A stretch of 64,000 nucleotides of DNA, taken from contig NZ_KB903261.1 in NCBI RefSeq assembly GCF_000379685.1, forward strand, positions 552,906 to 616,905, read 5' to 3'. The stretch comes from Catelliglobosispora koreensis DSM 44566. Lineage in GTDB: Bacteria > Actinomycetota > Actinomycetes > Mycobacteriales > Micromonosporaceae. The position numbers were made by a program, and so were the translations under genes. The notes beneath the pieces were generated by a model. It ran no database searches, had not been told where the DNA came from, and was given only the letters and a program-made list of their open reading frames with translations. Positions 1-9,049 of this stretch are shown here, in pieces (the stretch's first letter is position 1; each line of letters starts with the position of its first letter).

Positions 1-2
1 AC

Positions 3-950
3 CATCCAGACTTGGCCGGGCAGGTTTTGCCTGGCCTCGATCTTGTTGCGCCGGGTGGAGATGGCACGGCTGACGAGGTCGGGCATGGCACGACAGTCGC
101 GGCCCTGATCGCCGGGCGCAGTTCCGATGGGCACGGAGCGGCTGGCTTAGCCCCAGATTCCAAGATCCTTCCTATTCGGGTACTGGACGCGAAGAACGAA
201 TACGACGACGCGAGTGTCGTGGCCGACGCCATCATCTGGGCCGTCGATCACGGCGCCAAGGTGATCAACCTGTCGCTGGGCGGTGGCGCCGTCAACTCCC
301 TGCTCGCCGACGCGATCGATTACGCCTTCGCCCACGATGTCGTTGTCGTGGCCTGTGTTGGCAATGTGCTGGCTGACGGTCCGGGCACGACTTGGTATCC
401 CGCTCGCGAGCCGGGGGTCGTCGCGGTAACCGCACTCAACCCGCGCGGTGATCTGTGGAAGGGTTCCCTGAGCGGACCGTCCACGGTGCTCGCGGCACCG
501 GGCTCGGACCTCGTTGGGGCGAAACCTGGTGGCTATCAGCGGGTTCAGGGCACGAGCTTCGCCGCGCCACTGGTCGCCGCCACCGCCGCGCTGATCCGGA
601 GCAAGTGGCCGGAGATGAGCGCCGCCAACGTGGTGCAGCGTCTGATCATGACGGCTCGTGACGAAGGTGTTCCGGGGCGGGACGACCAGTACGGGTTTGG
701 TGCCGTCGACCCCCGTGCCGCGCTGACCGCTGACGTGCCTTCCGTCGTCGCCAACCCGCTCGACACGGCACCGCCTCCCGGCAAGGCCGGCTTTGGTTCG
801 TCCCTTGTGGAAACCGTCACCCCGGCCGTCAACGCCGTCGCCGCCACCGTGCAGGAGAGCACCAGCAGCCGCGTCGGTGGCCTGGCAGCCGCACTCGCCG
901 GCTTCGCCGTCCTCGTCGGCAGCGGCCTCACCCTCCTGCGCAAGCTCTGA
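3..950 (+). CDS. mycP: Type VII secretion mycosin protease (5' end cut)
   Basis: Subtilisin-like S8 protease of the mycosin family, membrane-anchored proteases that accompany ESX/type VII secretion systems and process substrates. The reading frame is open to the left edge, starting at an HPDL motif that in mycosins follows the catalytic Asp, so the signal peptide and Asp lie outside the window. Visible: catalytic His in GHGTT (codon at 84), the oxyanion Asn in VGN, catalytic Ser in GTSFAAP (codon at 555), and a C-terminal hydrophobic anchor with a short basic end (LRKL). The neighbouring eccD and eccC support an ESX locus. The family call is firm; which ESX type this is cannot be decided here. 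Confidence 0.93.
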   Translation, partial: HPDLAGQVLPGLDLVAPGGDGTADEVGHGTTVAALIAGRSSDGHGAAGLAPDSKILPIRVLDAKNEYDDASVVADAIIWAVDHGAKVINLSLGGGAVNSLLADAIDYAFAHDVVVVACVGNVLADGPGTTWYPAREPGVVAVTALNPRGDLWKGSLSGPSTVLAAPGSDLVGAKPGGYQRVQGTSFAAPLVAATAALIRSKWPEMSAANVVQRLIMTARDEGVPGRDDQYGFGAVDPRAALTADVPSVVANPLDTAPPPGKAGFGSSLVETVTPAVNAVAATVQESTSSRVGGLAAALAGFAVLVGSGLTLLRKL

Positions 951-1000
951 CCGCTTCTCTGGGCGCACCCCCGATTGCGCGCATCCTTCCTTTGCGGGTC

Positions 1001-1086
1001 GAGATCCACATCCGGTGGGACGTGATCGAACGGCCTGTTGATCACGCCTGAAGGGCTGTGGATCTCAGATTGGGCTGTGGATCACG
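1001..1086. repeat. Nested inverted repeats after mycP
   Basis: The outer arms GAGATCCACA (1001-1010) and TGTGGATCTC (1057-1066) are perfect complements. The inner arms CGTGATC (1021-1027) and GATCACG (1040-1046) also pair, and TGTGGATCACG follows at about 1076. The outer-arm sequence reappears in the terminator stem after eccC (6851-6885). The structure may act as a terminator or RNA-stability element for mycP, although no U tract follows. Confidence 0.6.
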
Positions 1087-1277
1087 ACTAAGTAGACGGT
1101 AGCTGGTGTTTCCTCGCCTGGTGGAACTCGGCCTGCCGGAAGCTTCCTTACGGTGAAGCGGCGCAAGTTCGAGCCGTGGTAAAGGCGTGACTAGCGACAG
1201 CACCGCGAGCCCGGGAAGCGCGGACCCGAGCGTCGTCGCGGGGGAGGCCGCAACCGTATGCGGCGTCCGAACAGAAA

Positions 1278-1318
1278 CCGCGCAGAAAGAAAGCCCGGCC
1301 ATTCGGGAACGGCCGGGC
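1278..1318 (-). terminator. Intrinsic terminator of eccD
   Basis: Perfect 8-bp stem GCCCGGCC (1293-1300) / GGCCGGGC (1311-1318) with a 10-nt loop. Read on the minus strand the stem is followed by TTTCTTTCTG, a U-rich tail. It lies just beyond the eccD stop codon. Confidence 0.75.
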
Positions 1319-1336
1319 AGTTAAAGCGAGGCAGGG

Positions 1337-2782
1337 TCAGGAAGTCAGGCCCTGGATGATGCCGTAGATGTCGAGCACCCAGGCCGCGACCGGCACGACG
1401 CTGATGACGACCAGGAGGTCGAACAAGTCGGCGGCCCGTCCCACGTAGGGCGATGGTGCCTGACGGCTCCAGGTCTGCCCAGCGAGCACGACGATCAGCG
1501 CCAGCAAAACCGCGCCCACAGCGAAGAAAGCCCGGCTTGTCGAGCTAGCCGAGAACACGATGCCGCCCAGGAGCAGCATGTGACCCAGCAGTCCCGCCGC
1601 GATCAAAGGCCCGCGCTGGCGGATGGTCACGAAGAGCCGTGACCGCAGCAGCAACGCCGTAGCAGCCACCGCTATAAGAACCCGGCCAGCGACGCCACCG
1701 GCGATCGCGAGCACGAGGCTGGCGAAGGCAACCAATGCGGTGTAGCCGAGCAGCATGCCTGTCAGTAGTTCCTCAGACCGGCTCACAGCGGCGAAGACCC
1801 GGCTGCGGTCGGGCAGGTCAAGCGTGGACCGGTCGCGGCCGGGAGCCGACACGGAGAACGACTCCGAATCGCGCGGCAGCGCCACCGACGGCACGGGCAC
1901 TTTGCCGAACCTGATCGCGAGCACGGGCAGCAGGCCGATGCCACAAACCAGTGTGGCCATCAGAATCGCGGCCGCACCGGGAGCACCAAAGAAAGCCAGC
2001 AGTGAGGTCGCCGCGCCAAGCAGGCCAACCATGCCGCCAGCCATGAAGATGCGCATGCCGTGTCCCACACCGGCAGCCCCAAGGGCGGCGAACAGCAGGA
2101 TGGCGACGCAGCCGACGAGCAGCTGAGGCGAGCCCAGCCACAGCATGGTCGGCACGACGCCGTTCAAAACCGCGGTGTCGCCGATGAGCAGCGCGCCACC
2201 GGCGAAGGCGTAAGGCAGGGCGAATCCGGCCAGGGCGCTGCCCGCGATGCCATCGCCATAGGCGCGTGACGCGAGCACTCCACCGACCAGCAAAAGTACG
2301 GCGACGGTCAGGGCCAGGTAGCCGCCTGGTGCCCAGGCCGGTCCGCCAGCGAGCATCGCCATGACTCCGGCGAGCAGGAGAATCCCGGCACCGGCCAATG
2401 TGGACACTCGAGTGGCCGCAGGAGTCCAGGCCGCACCGCGTTTGCGGGCACCGGCCGCGATCGCCTCAACTACGTCGTCGTACTCCAGCTCGGGCCACTG
2501 TTCCCGGGCGGGCACCAAGTGCAGAACTTCGCCGTCGCGGATGTTGAGCTGTGCCAAGGACTTCGCTTCGTCCAGCGGGGTGCCGTCGGCACGCCGGGCG
2601 ATCCAGCCGCCGTGATTCTCACCATCGTCGGCGAGGCCAATTCCGGCATGGCGCAACAATTCAGGCAGGAGTTCAGCGAGGACCACCGAGGCCGGCAAAG
2701 CCACATCTACCCGGCGTTGCGGCGTATGCAACGTAACTCGGGTCAGCCCGGTGCCAGAGGTGAGGGTAGCGGGGTGGGTCAC
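1337..2782 (-). CDS. eccD: Type VII secretion integral membrane protein EccD
   Basis: Multi-pass inner-membrane component of the ESX core complex that forms the translocation channel with EccB, EccC and EccE. About 481 aa, the usual length. The first ~90 residues form a ubiquitin-like (YukD-type) cytosolic domain (TRVTLHTPQRRVDVALP), followed by roughly eleven hydrophobic segments from about residue 120 to the C-terminus. The frame is open further upstream, but the GTG at 2782 gives the expected domain start and lies 17 nt after a TATGTT box; longer versions would run into eccC. Divergent from eccC with a 70-bp spacer; an intrinsic terminator follows. No eccB or eccE is in view. Confidence 0.93.
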   Translation of the reverse strand: MTHPATLTSGTGLTRVTLHTPQRRVDVALPASVVLAELLPELLRHAGIGLADDGENHGGWIARRADGTPLDEAKSLAQLNIRDGEVLHLVPAREQWPELEYDDVVEAIAAGARKRGAAWTPAATRVSTLAGAGILLLAGVMAMLAGGPAWAPGGYLALTVAVLLLVGGVLASRAYGDGIAGSALAGFALPYAFAGGALLIGDTAVLNGVVPTMLWLGSPQLLVGCVAILLFAALGAAGVGHGMRIFMAGGMVGLLGAATSLLAFFGAPGAAAILMATLVCGIGLLPVLAIRFGKVPVPSVALPRDSESFSVSAPGRDRSTLDLPDRSRVFAAVSRSEELLTGMLLGYTALVAFASLVLAIAGGVAGRVLIAVAATALLLRSRLFVTIRQRGPLIAAGLLGHMLLLGGIVFSASSTSRAFFAVGAVLLALIVVLAGQTWSRQAPSPYVGRAADLFDLLVVISVVPVAAWVLDIYGIIQGLTS

Positions 2783-2798
2783 GACGCTAAGACTGCCA

Positions 2799-2805
2799 TA
2801 ACATA
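2799..2805. promoter_or_regulatory. Candidate shared -10 element of eccD and eccC
   Basis: TAACATA reads as TAACAT on the plus strand (towards eccC) and TATGTT on the minus strand (towards eccD). Both match the actinobacterial -10 consensus TAnnnT. The eccD GTG is 17 nt away; the eccC GTG is 48 nt away and has its own ribosome-binding site GGAGGAG (2840-2846). Inferred by eye. Confidence 0.45.
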
Positions 2806-2852
2806 GTGCCGTTCGCGGCACGCAGTCCGTGCGAAATGGGGAGGAGGGCGAC

Positions 2853-5800
2853 GTGGGAACAGTCATCATGAAGCGGTTGCCGAGGAGGCCCGCGCCCGAA
2901 ATCCCTAGTGGTGAGCTGGTTATCGACGCTCCACCAGAGATTCCACAGGCATCGGGGCAAAAGTGGCAGCAGGCCATGATGATTTTGCCGACCCTTGGCG
3001 GCGTTGTGTCGATGGGCATGATGTACGGCATGGGCAGCGGCACCCGTGGGCCCATGACTTACGTGGCCGGCGGTTTGATGGGCTTGTCCAGTCTTGGCAT
3101 GATTGCAGCCAGTTTCTCCAACTCTGGTGGCCCCAAGAAGCACGAGATGATGGCCGCCCGCCGCGAATACCTGCGGCACTTGGCAGGCCTGCGGCGTAAC
3201 GCCAGGCGGACCGTTCAGCAGCAGCGGCACGGCCTCTACTACCGGCACCCTGACCCGCAGCGTCTTTGGTCCACTGTGGACAGTTTCCGCTTGTGGGAGC
3301 GGCGTCTGCACGACCCCGACTTTGGCATCGTGCGCGTGGGCATCGGCCCGCAGTCGCTGGCCACACCGCTTGTGCCACCGGAGACCCGTCCGCTCGAAGA
3401 GCTTGAGCCCATGACGGCGGGTGCCCTAAGGCGGTTCCTGGACGCCTATTCGGTGGTCGACGATCTGCCCGTCGCTTTGTCGATCAAGGGCTTCGGCCGG
3501 ATCTTCTTGCGCAACGAGGCCGCCAGCGGAACGTACCGTGGCGGCTATATGTCCAATGACGACGAAGGCACCGACGCTCAGGGCCTCGCCCGCGCGATGA
3601 TCACCCAGCTCGCGACGTTCCACGCGCCCGATGACCTCCTCGTCGCGGTCTGCTCCTCGCCGTACCGGCGCGAAGCCTGGGACTGGGTGAAGTGGTTGCC
3701 GCACAACCAGCATCCGTCGCTTGTGGACGCTCTGGGACCGGCCCGGCTCTACGCGACTTCGGCTGCCGAGCTGGAAAAGATGCTCGGTGATGTGCTCGCG
3801 AGCCGCCCGCGCTTCGGCAACGGCGAAGGCCATCCGCACGTGGTGGTCGTGCTTGACGGCGCTGACATGAACAATGCTGGTCACCTGAGCGTCCCCGAAG
3901 GGATCGCCGGGGTCACCATCATCGACATGGACGGCACGCCGCCCCGCATGCTCGACCGGAGCATGCTGACGCTGGAAGTCGTTGGCCGGACCCGGGCGCT
4001 GCACACGACAACAGCCATGTCTGCCAACGAGGTTGGCGTCGCCGACTCGCTGACGGTCGCTGAAGCTGAAGCGGTCGCCCGCCGTCTGTCCCCGATGCGG
4101 CTGAGCGCGGCCGCCGTCGCCTCTGACAGCGCGATGACAACGGAGAAGGGTCTCGCCGATCTGCTTGGCATCCCTGACCCGGAACGCTTCGACGTCGCCT
4201 ACGGCTGGGCGCCGCGATCCAACCGCAACCGCCTCCGTACCCCCATTGGTGTCGGCCCAGATGGCACCGCGGTCGAGATGGACATCAAGGAATCGGCTCA
4301 AGACGGCATGGGCCCACACGGTCTGCTGATCGGTGCCACCGGTTCCGGTAAGTCGGAGTTCCTGCGCACACTCGTGCTCGGGCTCGCGGCCACGCACTCC
4401 TCGGAGTTGCTCAACTTCGTGCTCGTCGACTTCAAGGGTGGCGCGACCTTCGCCTCGCTGGATCGCTTGCCACACACCAGCGCGGTTATCACCAACCTTG
4501 AGGGTCAGGCTGGCATGGTCGACCGCATGGGTGACGCCATCGTCGGTGAAGTCATGCGGCGCCAGGAGTTGCTGGCCAAGGCCGGAAACTTCGCCAACCT
4601 CAAGGACTATGAGAAGGCGCGTGCCGGTGGTGCGGCGCTGGCTCCGTTGCCATCACTGTTCATCGTCTGTGACGAGTTCTCCGAAATGCTTACCGCTAAC
4701 CCGGAGTTCATCGAGATCTTCGTCCAAATTGGACGCGTCGGCCGGTCGATCGGCATCCACCTGCTGCTGGCGAGCCAGCGGCTAGAGGAAGGCCGGTTGC
4801 GTGGTCTGGACACGCACCTGTCCTACCGCATCGGTCTGCGCACCTTCTCCGCCATGGAATCGCGTGCGGTGCTTGGGGTTGGCGACGCTTACGACCTTCC
4901 CAAGGCCCCGGGACACGGCTATCTCAAGTTCGGTTCCGAGCCGCTGCAACGCTTCAAGGCCGCTTACGTTTCAGGATCCTTCAAGAAATCATCTGGTACT
5001 CAGGAACGCCGCCGAAACCCGGATATCGATCTGATTTACGACTTCTCGACGCGTTTCGTGCCCGTGCCAGCGAAGCCGAAAAACGCTGAGCCAGAAGTCA
5101 ACTGGGACGTCAAGCCCGGCGAGAGCCTGATGGACGTCATGATCGAGCGCATGATCGGCCAGGGTCCGCCAGCGCACCAGGTGTGGCTGCCGCCGCTGGA
5201 CATCTCCGATCCGCTGGACCTTCCGTTCGGCCAGGTTGGCTTGGTCGAGGGCCGTGGCTTGACGGTCGCTAACCCCGAATTGCGTGGGGCGCTGAGGGTT
5301 CCGGTGCTGATCATCGACAAGCCAGCCCAGCAGGCGCGTGACGCCCACTGGCTGCGCCTGGCCGAAGGCGCCGCCGGTCACGTCGCGATCGCGGGTGGTG
5401 GGCAGAGCGGAAAGTCGCAACTGCTGCGCACGATGATCCTGGGGCTGGCGCTAACCCATACGCCGCAAGAGGTTCAGGTCTACTGTCTGGACTTCGGTGG
5501 CGGTTCGCTTGGTGCGCTTAGGGATTTGCCACACGTCGGTGGAGTCGCCGGGCGTTTGGAAGGCCTCCAGGTTCGCCGGACCGTCAGCGAAGTGCTGGAG
5601 GTCCTGAACAACCGCGAAGCCAGGTTTGCCCAGCACGGCATCGAATCGATGGCGGCTTACCGCAAACTGCGCGCCGCGGGCCGGTTCAGTGACGATCCGT
5701 TTGGGGACGTGTTCTTGGTCGTGGACGGGTGGAACACCATCCGCGATACGTTCGACGATCTCGAAGGTCTGCTCACCGAGATCGCCACCCGAGGCTTGGC

Positions 5801-6830
5801 TTACGGTGTCCACATTGTCGCGTCGACTCTGCGGTGGCGGGACTTCCGTCCGGCTATCGCCGACCAGTTCGGCAGCAAGATCGAGCTCAAGCTCGGTGAC
5901 CCGAGCGATTCGCTGTGCCGCAACCGCAAGCTGGCGCCCAACGTTCCGGCCCGGCCCGGCTTCGGCATCACGCCCGAGGGCTTGTTCACGCTCGCTATTC
6001 GGCCCGAGGTCGATGCGGTCGGTTCGTCGGAGCAGCTCATCCGTGAGATCACGAAGCACTGGACGGGTGCTCCGGCACCACGGGTGCGCATGCTGCCCAC
6101 CGTCTACGCCTACGACCGCATGACCTTCGACGGGCTGCCGCAGTGGAGCCTGCCGATCGGTGTCGCCGACGACCTCACTCCGGCCACGATCGACTTCATG
6201 TCCGACGTGCACTTGGTGGCGTTTGGCGAGAGCGAGTGTGGCAAGTCGACGATGCTGCGCCAGATCGCGCGGTCCATCACGACTCGGTACACACCGGAGG
6301 AAGCGAAGATCCTGATCGTGGATCCGCGCCGCAGTCTCCTCGGTGCCGTGAACACACCGCACGTCGTCGCCAACATCACGAGCCTGAGCCAGGTCGCGAC
6401 CTACATGGCTGGCATCGCACAGAAGATGGAAGAGCGGCGGCCACCAGCTGACGTCACCCCGCAGCAAATGCGGGAGCGGCCGTGGCTGGAAGGCCGCGGT
6501 GAGTTCTTCCTGATCATCGACGACTATGACATCGTCAATTCGTCTGGCAGTCAGATGTCAGCGCTCGTGCCCTACCTGTTCGAGGCACGCGACGTTGGTC
6601 TGCACCTGATCACGGTGGCTAACGCCAGCTGGACCAGAGGCGGCTCCGACGCGGCGATCTCGCAGATCAGGTCGGCGGGTGCGCCGTACCTGCTGATGTC
6701 GGCAGATCGCAGCCAGTCCACCCCGTTCAGTGGAGCGCCGCGCTACGAGCGGATGACCGCTGGCCGCGGCCGTCTCGTCACCCGCCGAGACCAGCGCCTC
6801 ATCCAACTAGCCGATCTCCCCGCAGCCTGA
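2853..6830 (+). CDS. eccC: Type VII secretion ATPase EccC (EccCa-EccCb fusion)
   Basis: Motor ATPase of the ESX secretion system, recruiting WXG100/EspC-type substrates and powering export. 1325 aa. Two N-terminal membrane segments (about residues 35-90) are followed by three FtsK/SpoIIIE-type ATPase domains. P-loops: GATGSGKSE (about 494), GGGQSGKSQ (about 847) and GESECGKST (about 1124). The first domain keeps a full Walker B (FIVCDEF). The second has VVDGW, a degenerate Walker B as usual for the regulatory EccC domains; the third has IIDDYD. GTG 2853 was chosen for GGAGGAG six bases upstream. Convergent with ppa, with a strong terminator between. Single-gene EccC, as in ESX-3/ESX-4-like systems. 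Confidence 0.95.
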   Translation: MGTVIMKRLPRRPAPEIPSGELVIDAPPEIPQASGQKWQQAMMILPTLGGVVSMGMMYGMGSGTRGPMTYVAGGLMGLSSLGMIAASFSNSGGPKKHEMMAARREYLRHLAGLRRNARRTVQQQRHGLYYRHPDPQRLWSTVDSFRLWERRLHDPDFGIVRVGIGPQSLATPLVPPETRPLEELEPMTAGALRRFLDAYSVVDDLPVALSIKGFGRIFLRNEAASGTYRGGYMSNDDEGTDAQGLARAMITQLATFHAPDDLLVAVCSSPYRREAWDWVKWLPHNQHPSLVDALGPARLYATSAAELEKMLGDVLASRPRFGNGEGHPHVVVVLDGADMNNAGHLSVPEGIAGVTIIDMDGTPPRMLDRSMLTLEVVGRTRALHTTTAMSANEVGVADSLTVAEAEAVARRLSPMRLSAAAVASDSAMTTEKGLADLLGIPDPERFDVAYGWAPRSNRNRLRTPIGVGPDGTAVEMDIKESAQDGMGPHGLLIGATGSGKSEFLRTLVLGLAATHSSELLNFVLVDFKGGATFASLDRLPHTSAVITNLEGQAGMVDRMGDAIVGEVMRRQELLAKAGNFANLKDYEKARAGGAALAPLPSLFIVCDEFSEMLTANPEFIEIFVQIGRVGRSIGIHLLLASQRLEEGRLRGLDTHLSYRIGLRTFSAMESRAVLGVGDAYDLPKAPGHGYLKFGSEPLQRFKAAYVSGSFKKSSGTQERRRNPDIDLIYDFSTRFVPVPAKPKNAEPEVNWDVKPGESLMDVMIERMIGQGPPAHQVWLPPLDISDPLDLPFGQVGLVEGRGLTVANPELRGALRVPVLIIDKPAQQARDAHWLRLAEGAAGHVAIAGGGQSGKSQLLRTMILGLALTHTPQEVQVYCLDFGGGSLGALRDLPHVGGVAGRLEGLQVRRTVSEVLEVLNNREARFAQHGIESMAAYRKLRAAGRFSDDPFGDVFLVVDGWNTIRDTFDDLEGLLTEIATRGLAYGVHIVASTLRWRDFRPAIADQFGSKIELKLGDPSDSLCRNRKLAPNVPARPGFGITPEGLFTLAIRPEVDAVGSSEQLIREITKHWTGAPAPRVRMLPTVYAYDRMTFDGLPQWSLPIGVADDLTPATIDFMSDVHLVAFGESECGKSTMLRQIARSITTRYTPEEAKILIVDPRRSLLGAVNTPHVVANITSLSQVATYMAGIAQKMEERRPPADVTPQQMRERPWLEGRGEFFLIIDDYDIVNSSGSQMSALVPYLFEARDVGLHLITVANASWTRGGSDAAISQIRSAGAPYLLMSADRSQSTPFSGAPRYERMTAGRGRLVTRRDQRLIQLADLPAA

Positions 6831-6850
6831 CGCTCGCGCTACAGACAACA

Positions 6851-6889
6851 AGAGATCCACATCCCGGGCTGGGATGTGGATCTCTTTTG
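6851..6889. terminator. Bidirectional terminator between eccC and ppa
   Basis: Perfect 15-bp stem, 6851-6865 pairing with 6871-6885, with a GGGCT loop and TTTT following on the plus strand. It sits between convergent eccC and ppa. The stem repeats the arm GAGATCCACATCC also found at 1001-1013. Confidence 0.85.
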
Positions 6890-6904
6890 CAGGCTTGCAG
6901 ACGG

Positions 6905-7405
6905 TCAGTGCTTGGGGAGACCGCCGGCGTCCTTAAGACGCTGGAAGGAGCGCTCGATCTCGGCTTCGGCCTCGACGCGGCCGACCCAGGTCGCGCCCTC
7001 GACGCTCTTGCCGGGCTCAAGGTCCTTATAGACCTCGAAGAAGTGCTGGATCTCGAGCCGGTCGAACTCCGGCACGTGGAAGATGTCGCGCAGGTGCTCT
7101 AGGCGCGGGTCATATGCGGGAACGCAAAGAACCTTGTCGTCGCCGCCTTTTTCGTCCCGCATGCGGAACATGCCGATGGCGCGGCACTTGATGAGGCAGC
7201 CGGGGAAGGTCGGCGACTGCACGAGCACGAGGGCGTCGAGCGGGTCACCATCCTCACCGAGCGTGTTCTCGATGAAGCCGTAGTCGGCTGGATACTGCGT
7301 AGAGGTGAAAAGGGTTCGGTCTAGCCGGATGCGGCCAGTCTCGTGATCCACCTCGTACTTGTTGCGCTGCCCGCGAGGGATCTCCACGGTAACGTCGAAG
7401 TCCAT
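6905..7405 (-). CDS. ppa: Inorganic pyrophosphatase
   Basis: Family I soluble pyrophosphatase hydrolysing PPi to two phosphates, pulling biosynthetic reactions forward in the cytosol. 166 aa from ATG 7405, preceded by GGAGAG; this matches the family length, and the longer open frame upstream is not protein-like. Family signatures: [13 protein letters not shown] near the start, DYGFIENT, and the metal-binding Asp cluster DGDPLDALV, with further Asp/Lys residues in RDEKGGDDK. Divergent from dacB, the normal actinobacterial arrangement. Confidence 0.97.
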   Translation of the reverse strand: MDFDVTVEIPRGQRNKYEVDHETGRIRLDRTLFTSTQYPADYGFIENTLGEDGDPLDALVLVQSPTFPGCLIKCRAIGMFRMRDEKGGDDKVLCVPAYDPRLEHLRDIFHVPEFDRLEIQHFFEVYKDLEPGKSVEGATWVGRVEAEAEIERSFQRLKDAGGLPKH

Positions 7406-7482
7406 TTCACTCTCCGCTAAGCCTGTATGTTCAACGACGTCAGTGTCTCCTAGCTCGACCGCAAATCTCGAAGGAGGCTCCA

Positions 7483-9036
7483 TTGGGGAGGCCAGCTTCA
7501 CACTACGGGCCGGGCCCTGCCGGCGGGGCGGGTTCGTCAGGTAGTGGTTATCCACAGGCTTCCCAGCAGGGGATATCTGCTTTTCCACCTAGTTATCCAC
7601 AGGATGGACCGCCGTGGGGTGGGGTTTATCCACAGGCTGTGCACAACCAGCCGGCCCCCGCTGTGGAAAAGCGTCGGCGCCGCTGGCCGCTAATCGTGAT
7701 CATCATCGTGGCGCTGCTAGCCGGTGGTGGCGTGACGGGCTATTGGCTGACCATCGGCAAACCGGAGTTCGCCGCGCCCGAGGCGTCGCCTAGCCCGGAG
7801 CGCAGCGCGGTTCCCGTGCTCGCCCCGATTGGCCTGGGCGGAAGTGCGGCCGCGACCCGGATGCGCGAGGCACTCGACCCTCTTATCAACGGCTCGGAGC
7901 TGGGCCAGAACGTCAACGCTTCCGTGGTCGATCTGCGGACCGGCACTGTTGTCTATGACCACCGGGGCAACGCCGTGCGCACCCCGGCCTCCAACGCGAA
8001 GATCATCACGGCCGCCGCTGTCCTCGCGACCCGAGGTGCGGGTTACCGCATCACCACCAAGGCTTACGCCGGCGCGACGCCTGGCGAGGTCGTGCTTGTC
8101 GCGGCCGGAGATGTGACGCTGGCCGGCGGCAACGAGGGCTACTACGCCGGGGCCGGCCGTTTAAGCGACCTCGCCGATCAGATCAAGAAGAACCTCGGGG
8201 GCGTCGCACCGACGAAGGTCATCCTCGACACGAGCCTCTACACCGGACAGTTGCTCGGCCCGGGCTGGGACCCAGACGAGCACGAGCAGGGCTACACCTC
8301 GAAGATCCTGCCAATCATGATCGACGGCGGCCGCAGTGACTTGCGCCAGAAGATCATGCCGTTCACGCGCTACGCCGAGCCCGATCTGGCCGCGGGCCGT
8401 GCGCTGGCGCGCCTTTTAGGGGTACCAGAGGAAGCCGTCACCAAGGGCACCGTCGTGACAGGAGCCGCCGAGCTAGGCGCCGTCCAGTCCGCACCCATGT
8501 TGCGTCAGCTGGAGCAAATGCTGGCCGAAAGCGACAACACCCTGGCCGAGGCGCTAGCCCGTCAGGTCGCGTTGGCCCGCAACAAACCCGCGTCATTCGA
8601 AGGCGGAGCCGCCGCGACCCAAGAGGTGCTGGTGGAGTTGGGTTTGCCCGCTGACCAGGCACATCTGGTCGATGGCGCCGGCTACTCCCGGCAAAACCAG
8701 GTGAGCCCGGCTGTGTTCACGGGGCTGTTGCGCCTCGCGGCCGATGGCAAGCACCCGAAGATCGGTGACGTCATCAACGCGCTGCCGGTCGCGGGGTGGT
8801 CCGGCTCGATGGCGACCCGTTTCGCCGAAAGCGACGCGCTCAACGGCCGTGGCGTGGTGCGTGCCAAGAGCGGAACCCTGAACGGCATCAACGCGATTTC
8901 CGGGGTCGTGCAAACGATGGACGGCGGGCTTTACGCCTTCTCTGTGCTGGCTAATCAGGTGCCCGTCGGGCAGTACCCAGCGCAAGAAGCTCTTGATCGG
9001 ATTGTCGCCCGGATCGCTGCTTGCGGCTGCGGCTGA
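7483..9036 (+). CDS. dacB: D-alanyl-D-alanine carboxypeptidase/endopeptidase (PBP4 type)
   Basis: Class C low-molecular-weight penicillin-binding protein that trims D-Ala from, or cleaves cross-links in, peptidoglycan outside the membrane. 517 aa. TTG 7483 follows AAGGAGG by five bases. A Gly/Pro/Tyr-rich cytosolic N-terminal tail (about 60 aa with three YPQ units) precedes a basic patch (KRRRRW) and one transmembrane helix (about 68-90). Catalytic motifs: SNAK with Ser170, SDN at 350-352 and KSG at 462-464. The N-terminal tail codons contain three perfect DnaA-box sequences, reported separately. A leaderless gene begins 13 nt after the stop. Confidence 0.95.
   Translation: MGRPASHYGPGPAGGAGSSGSGYPQASQQGISAFPPSYPQDGPPWGGVYPQAVHNQPAPAVEKRRRRWPLIVIIIVALLAGGGVTGYWLTIGKPEFAAPEASPSPERSAVPVLAPIGLGGSAAATRMREALDPLINGSELGQNVNASVVDLRTGTVVYDHRGNAVRTPASNAKIITAAAVLATRGAGYRITTKAYAGATPGEVVLVAAGDVTLAGGNEGYYAGAGRLSDLADQIKKNLGGVAPTKVILDTSLYTGQLLGPGWDPDEHEQGYTSKILPIMIDGGRSDLRQKIMPFTRYAEPDLAAGRALARLLGVPEEAVTKGTVVTGAAELGAVQSAPMLRQLEQMLAESDNTLAEALARQVALARNKPASFEGGAAATQEVLVELGLPADQAHLVDGAGYSRQNQVSPAVFTGLLRLAADGKHPKIGDVINALPVAGWSGSMATRFAESDALNGRGVVRAKSGTLNGINAISGVVQTMDGGLYAFSVLANQVPVGQYPAQEALDRIVARIAACGCG
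7548..7634 (+). repeat. Three DnaA-box nonamers inside dacB
   Basis: TTATCCACA, the canonical high-affinity DnaA box, occurs perfectly at 7548-7556, 7593-7601 and 7626-7634, all in the same orientation. Near matches are TTTTCCACC at 7581-7589 and, inverted, TGTGGAAAA at about 7664. Each perfect copy encodes the Tyr-Pro-Gln repeats of the dacB N-terminal tail. Binding is not shown. Confidence 0.7.
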
Positions 9037-9037
9037 C

Positions 9038-9043
9038 TAGAAT
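9038..9043 (+). promoter_or_regulatory. -10 box of the KhtT-like gene (leaderless)
   Basis: TAGAAT lies six bases before ATG 9050, with no room for a Shine-Dalgarno sequence. This is the standard arrangement for a leaderless actinobacterial mRNA. Confidence 0.6.
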
Positions 9044-9049
9044 CCGGCG

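Larger units (their letters stand above)
951..1336. other. Intergenic region between mycP and eccD
   Basis: This 386-base gap between the convergent mycP and eccD genes holds a nested set of inverted repeats next to mycP (1001-1086) and an intrinsic terminator next to eccD (about 1278-1318). The short open frames crossing it on both strands have no ribosome-binding site or protein-like composition, and I see no gene between about 1090 and 1275. Confidence 0.6.

Noticed and set aside
1042..1302. An 86-codon minus-strand frame in the mycP-eccD gap
   Set aside because: It covers the inverted repeats and runs into the eccD terminator; no ribosome-binding site and no protein-like pattern.
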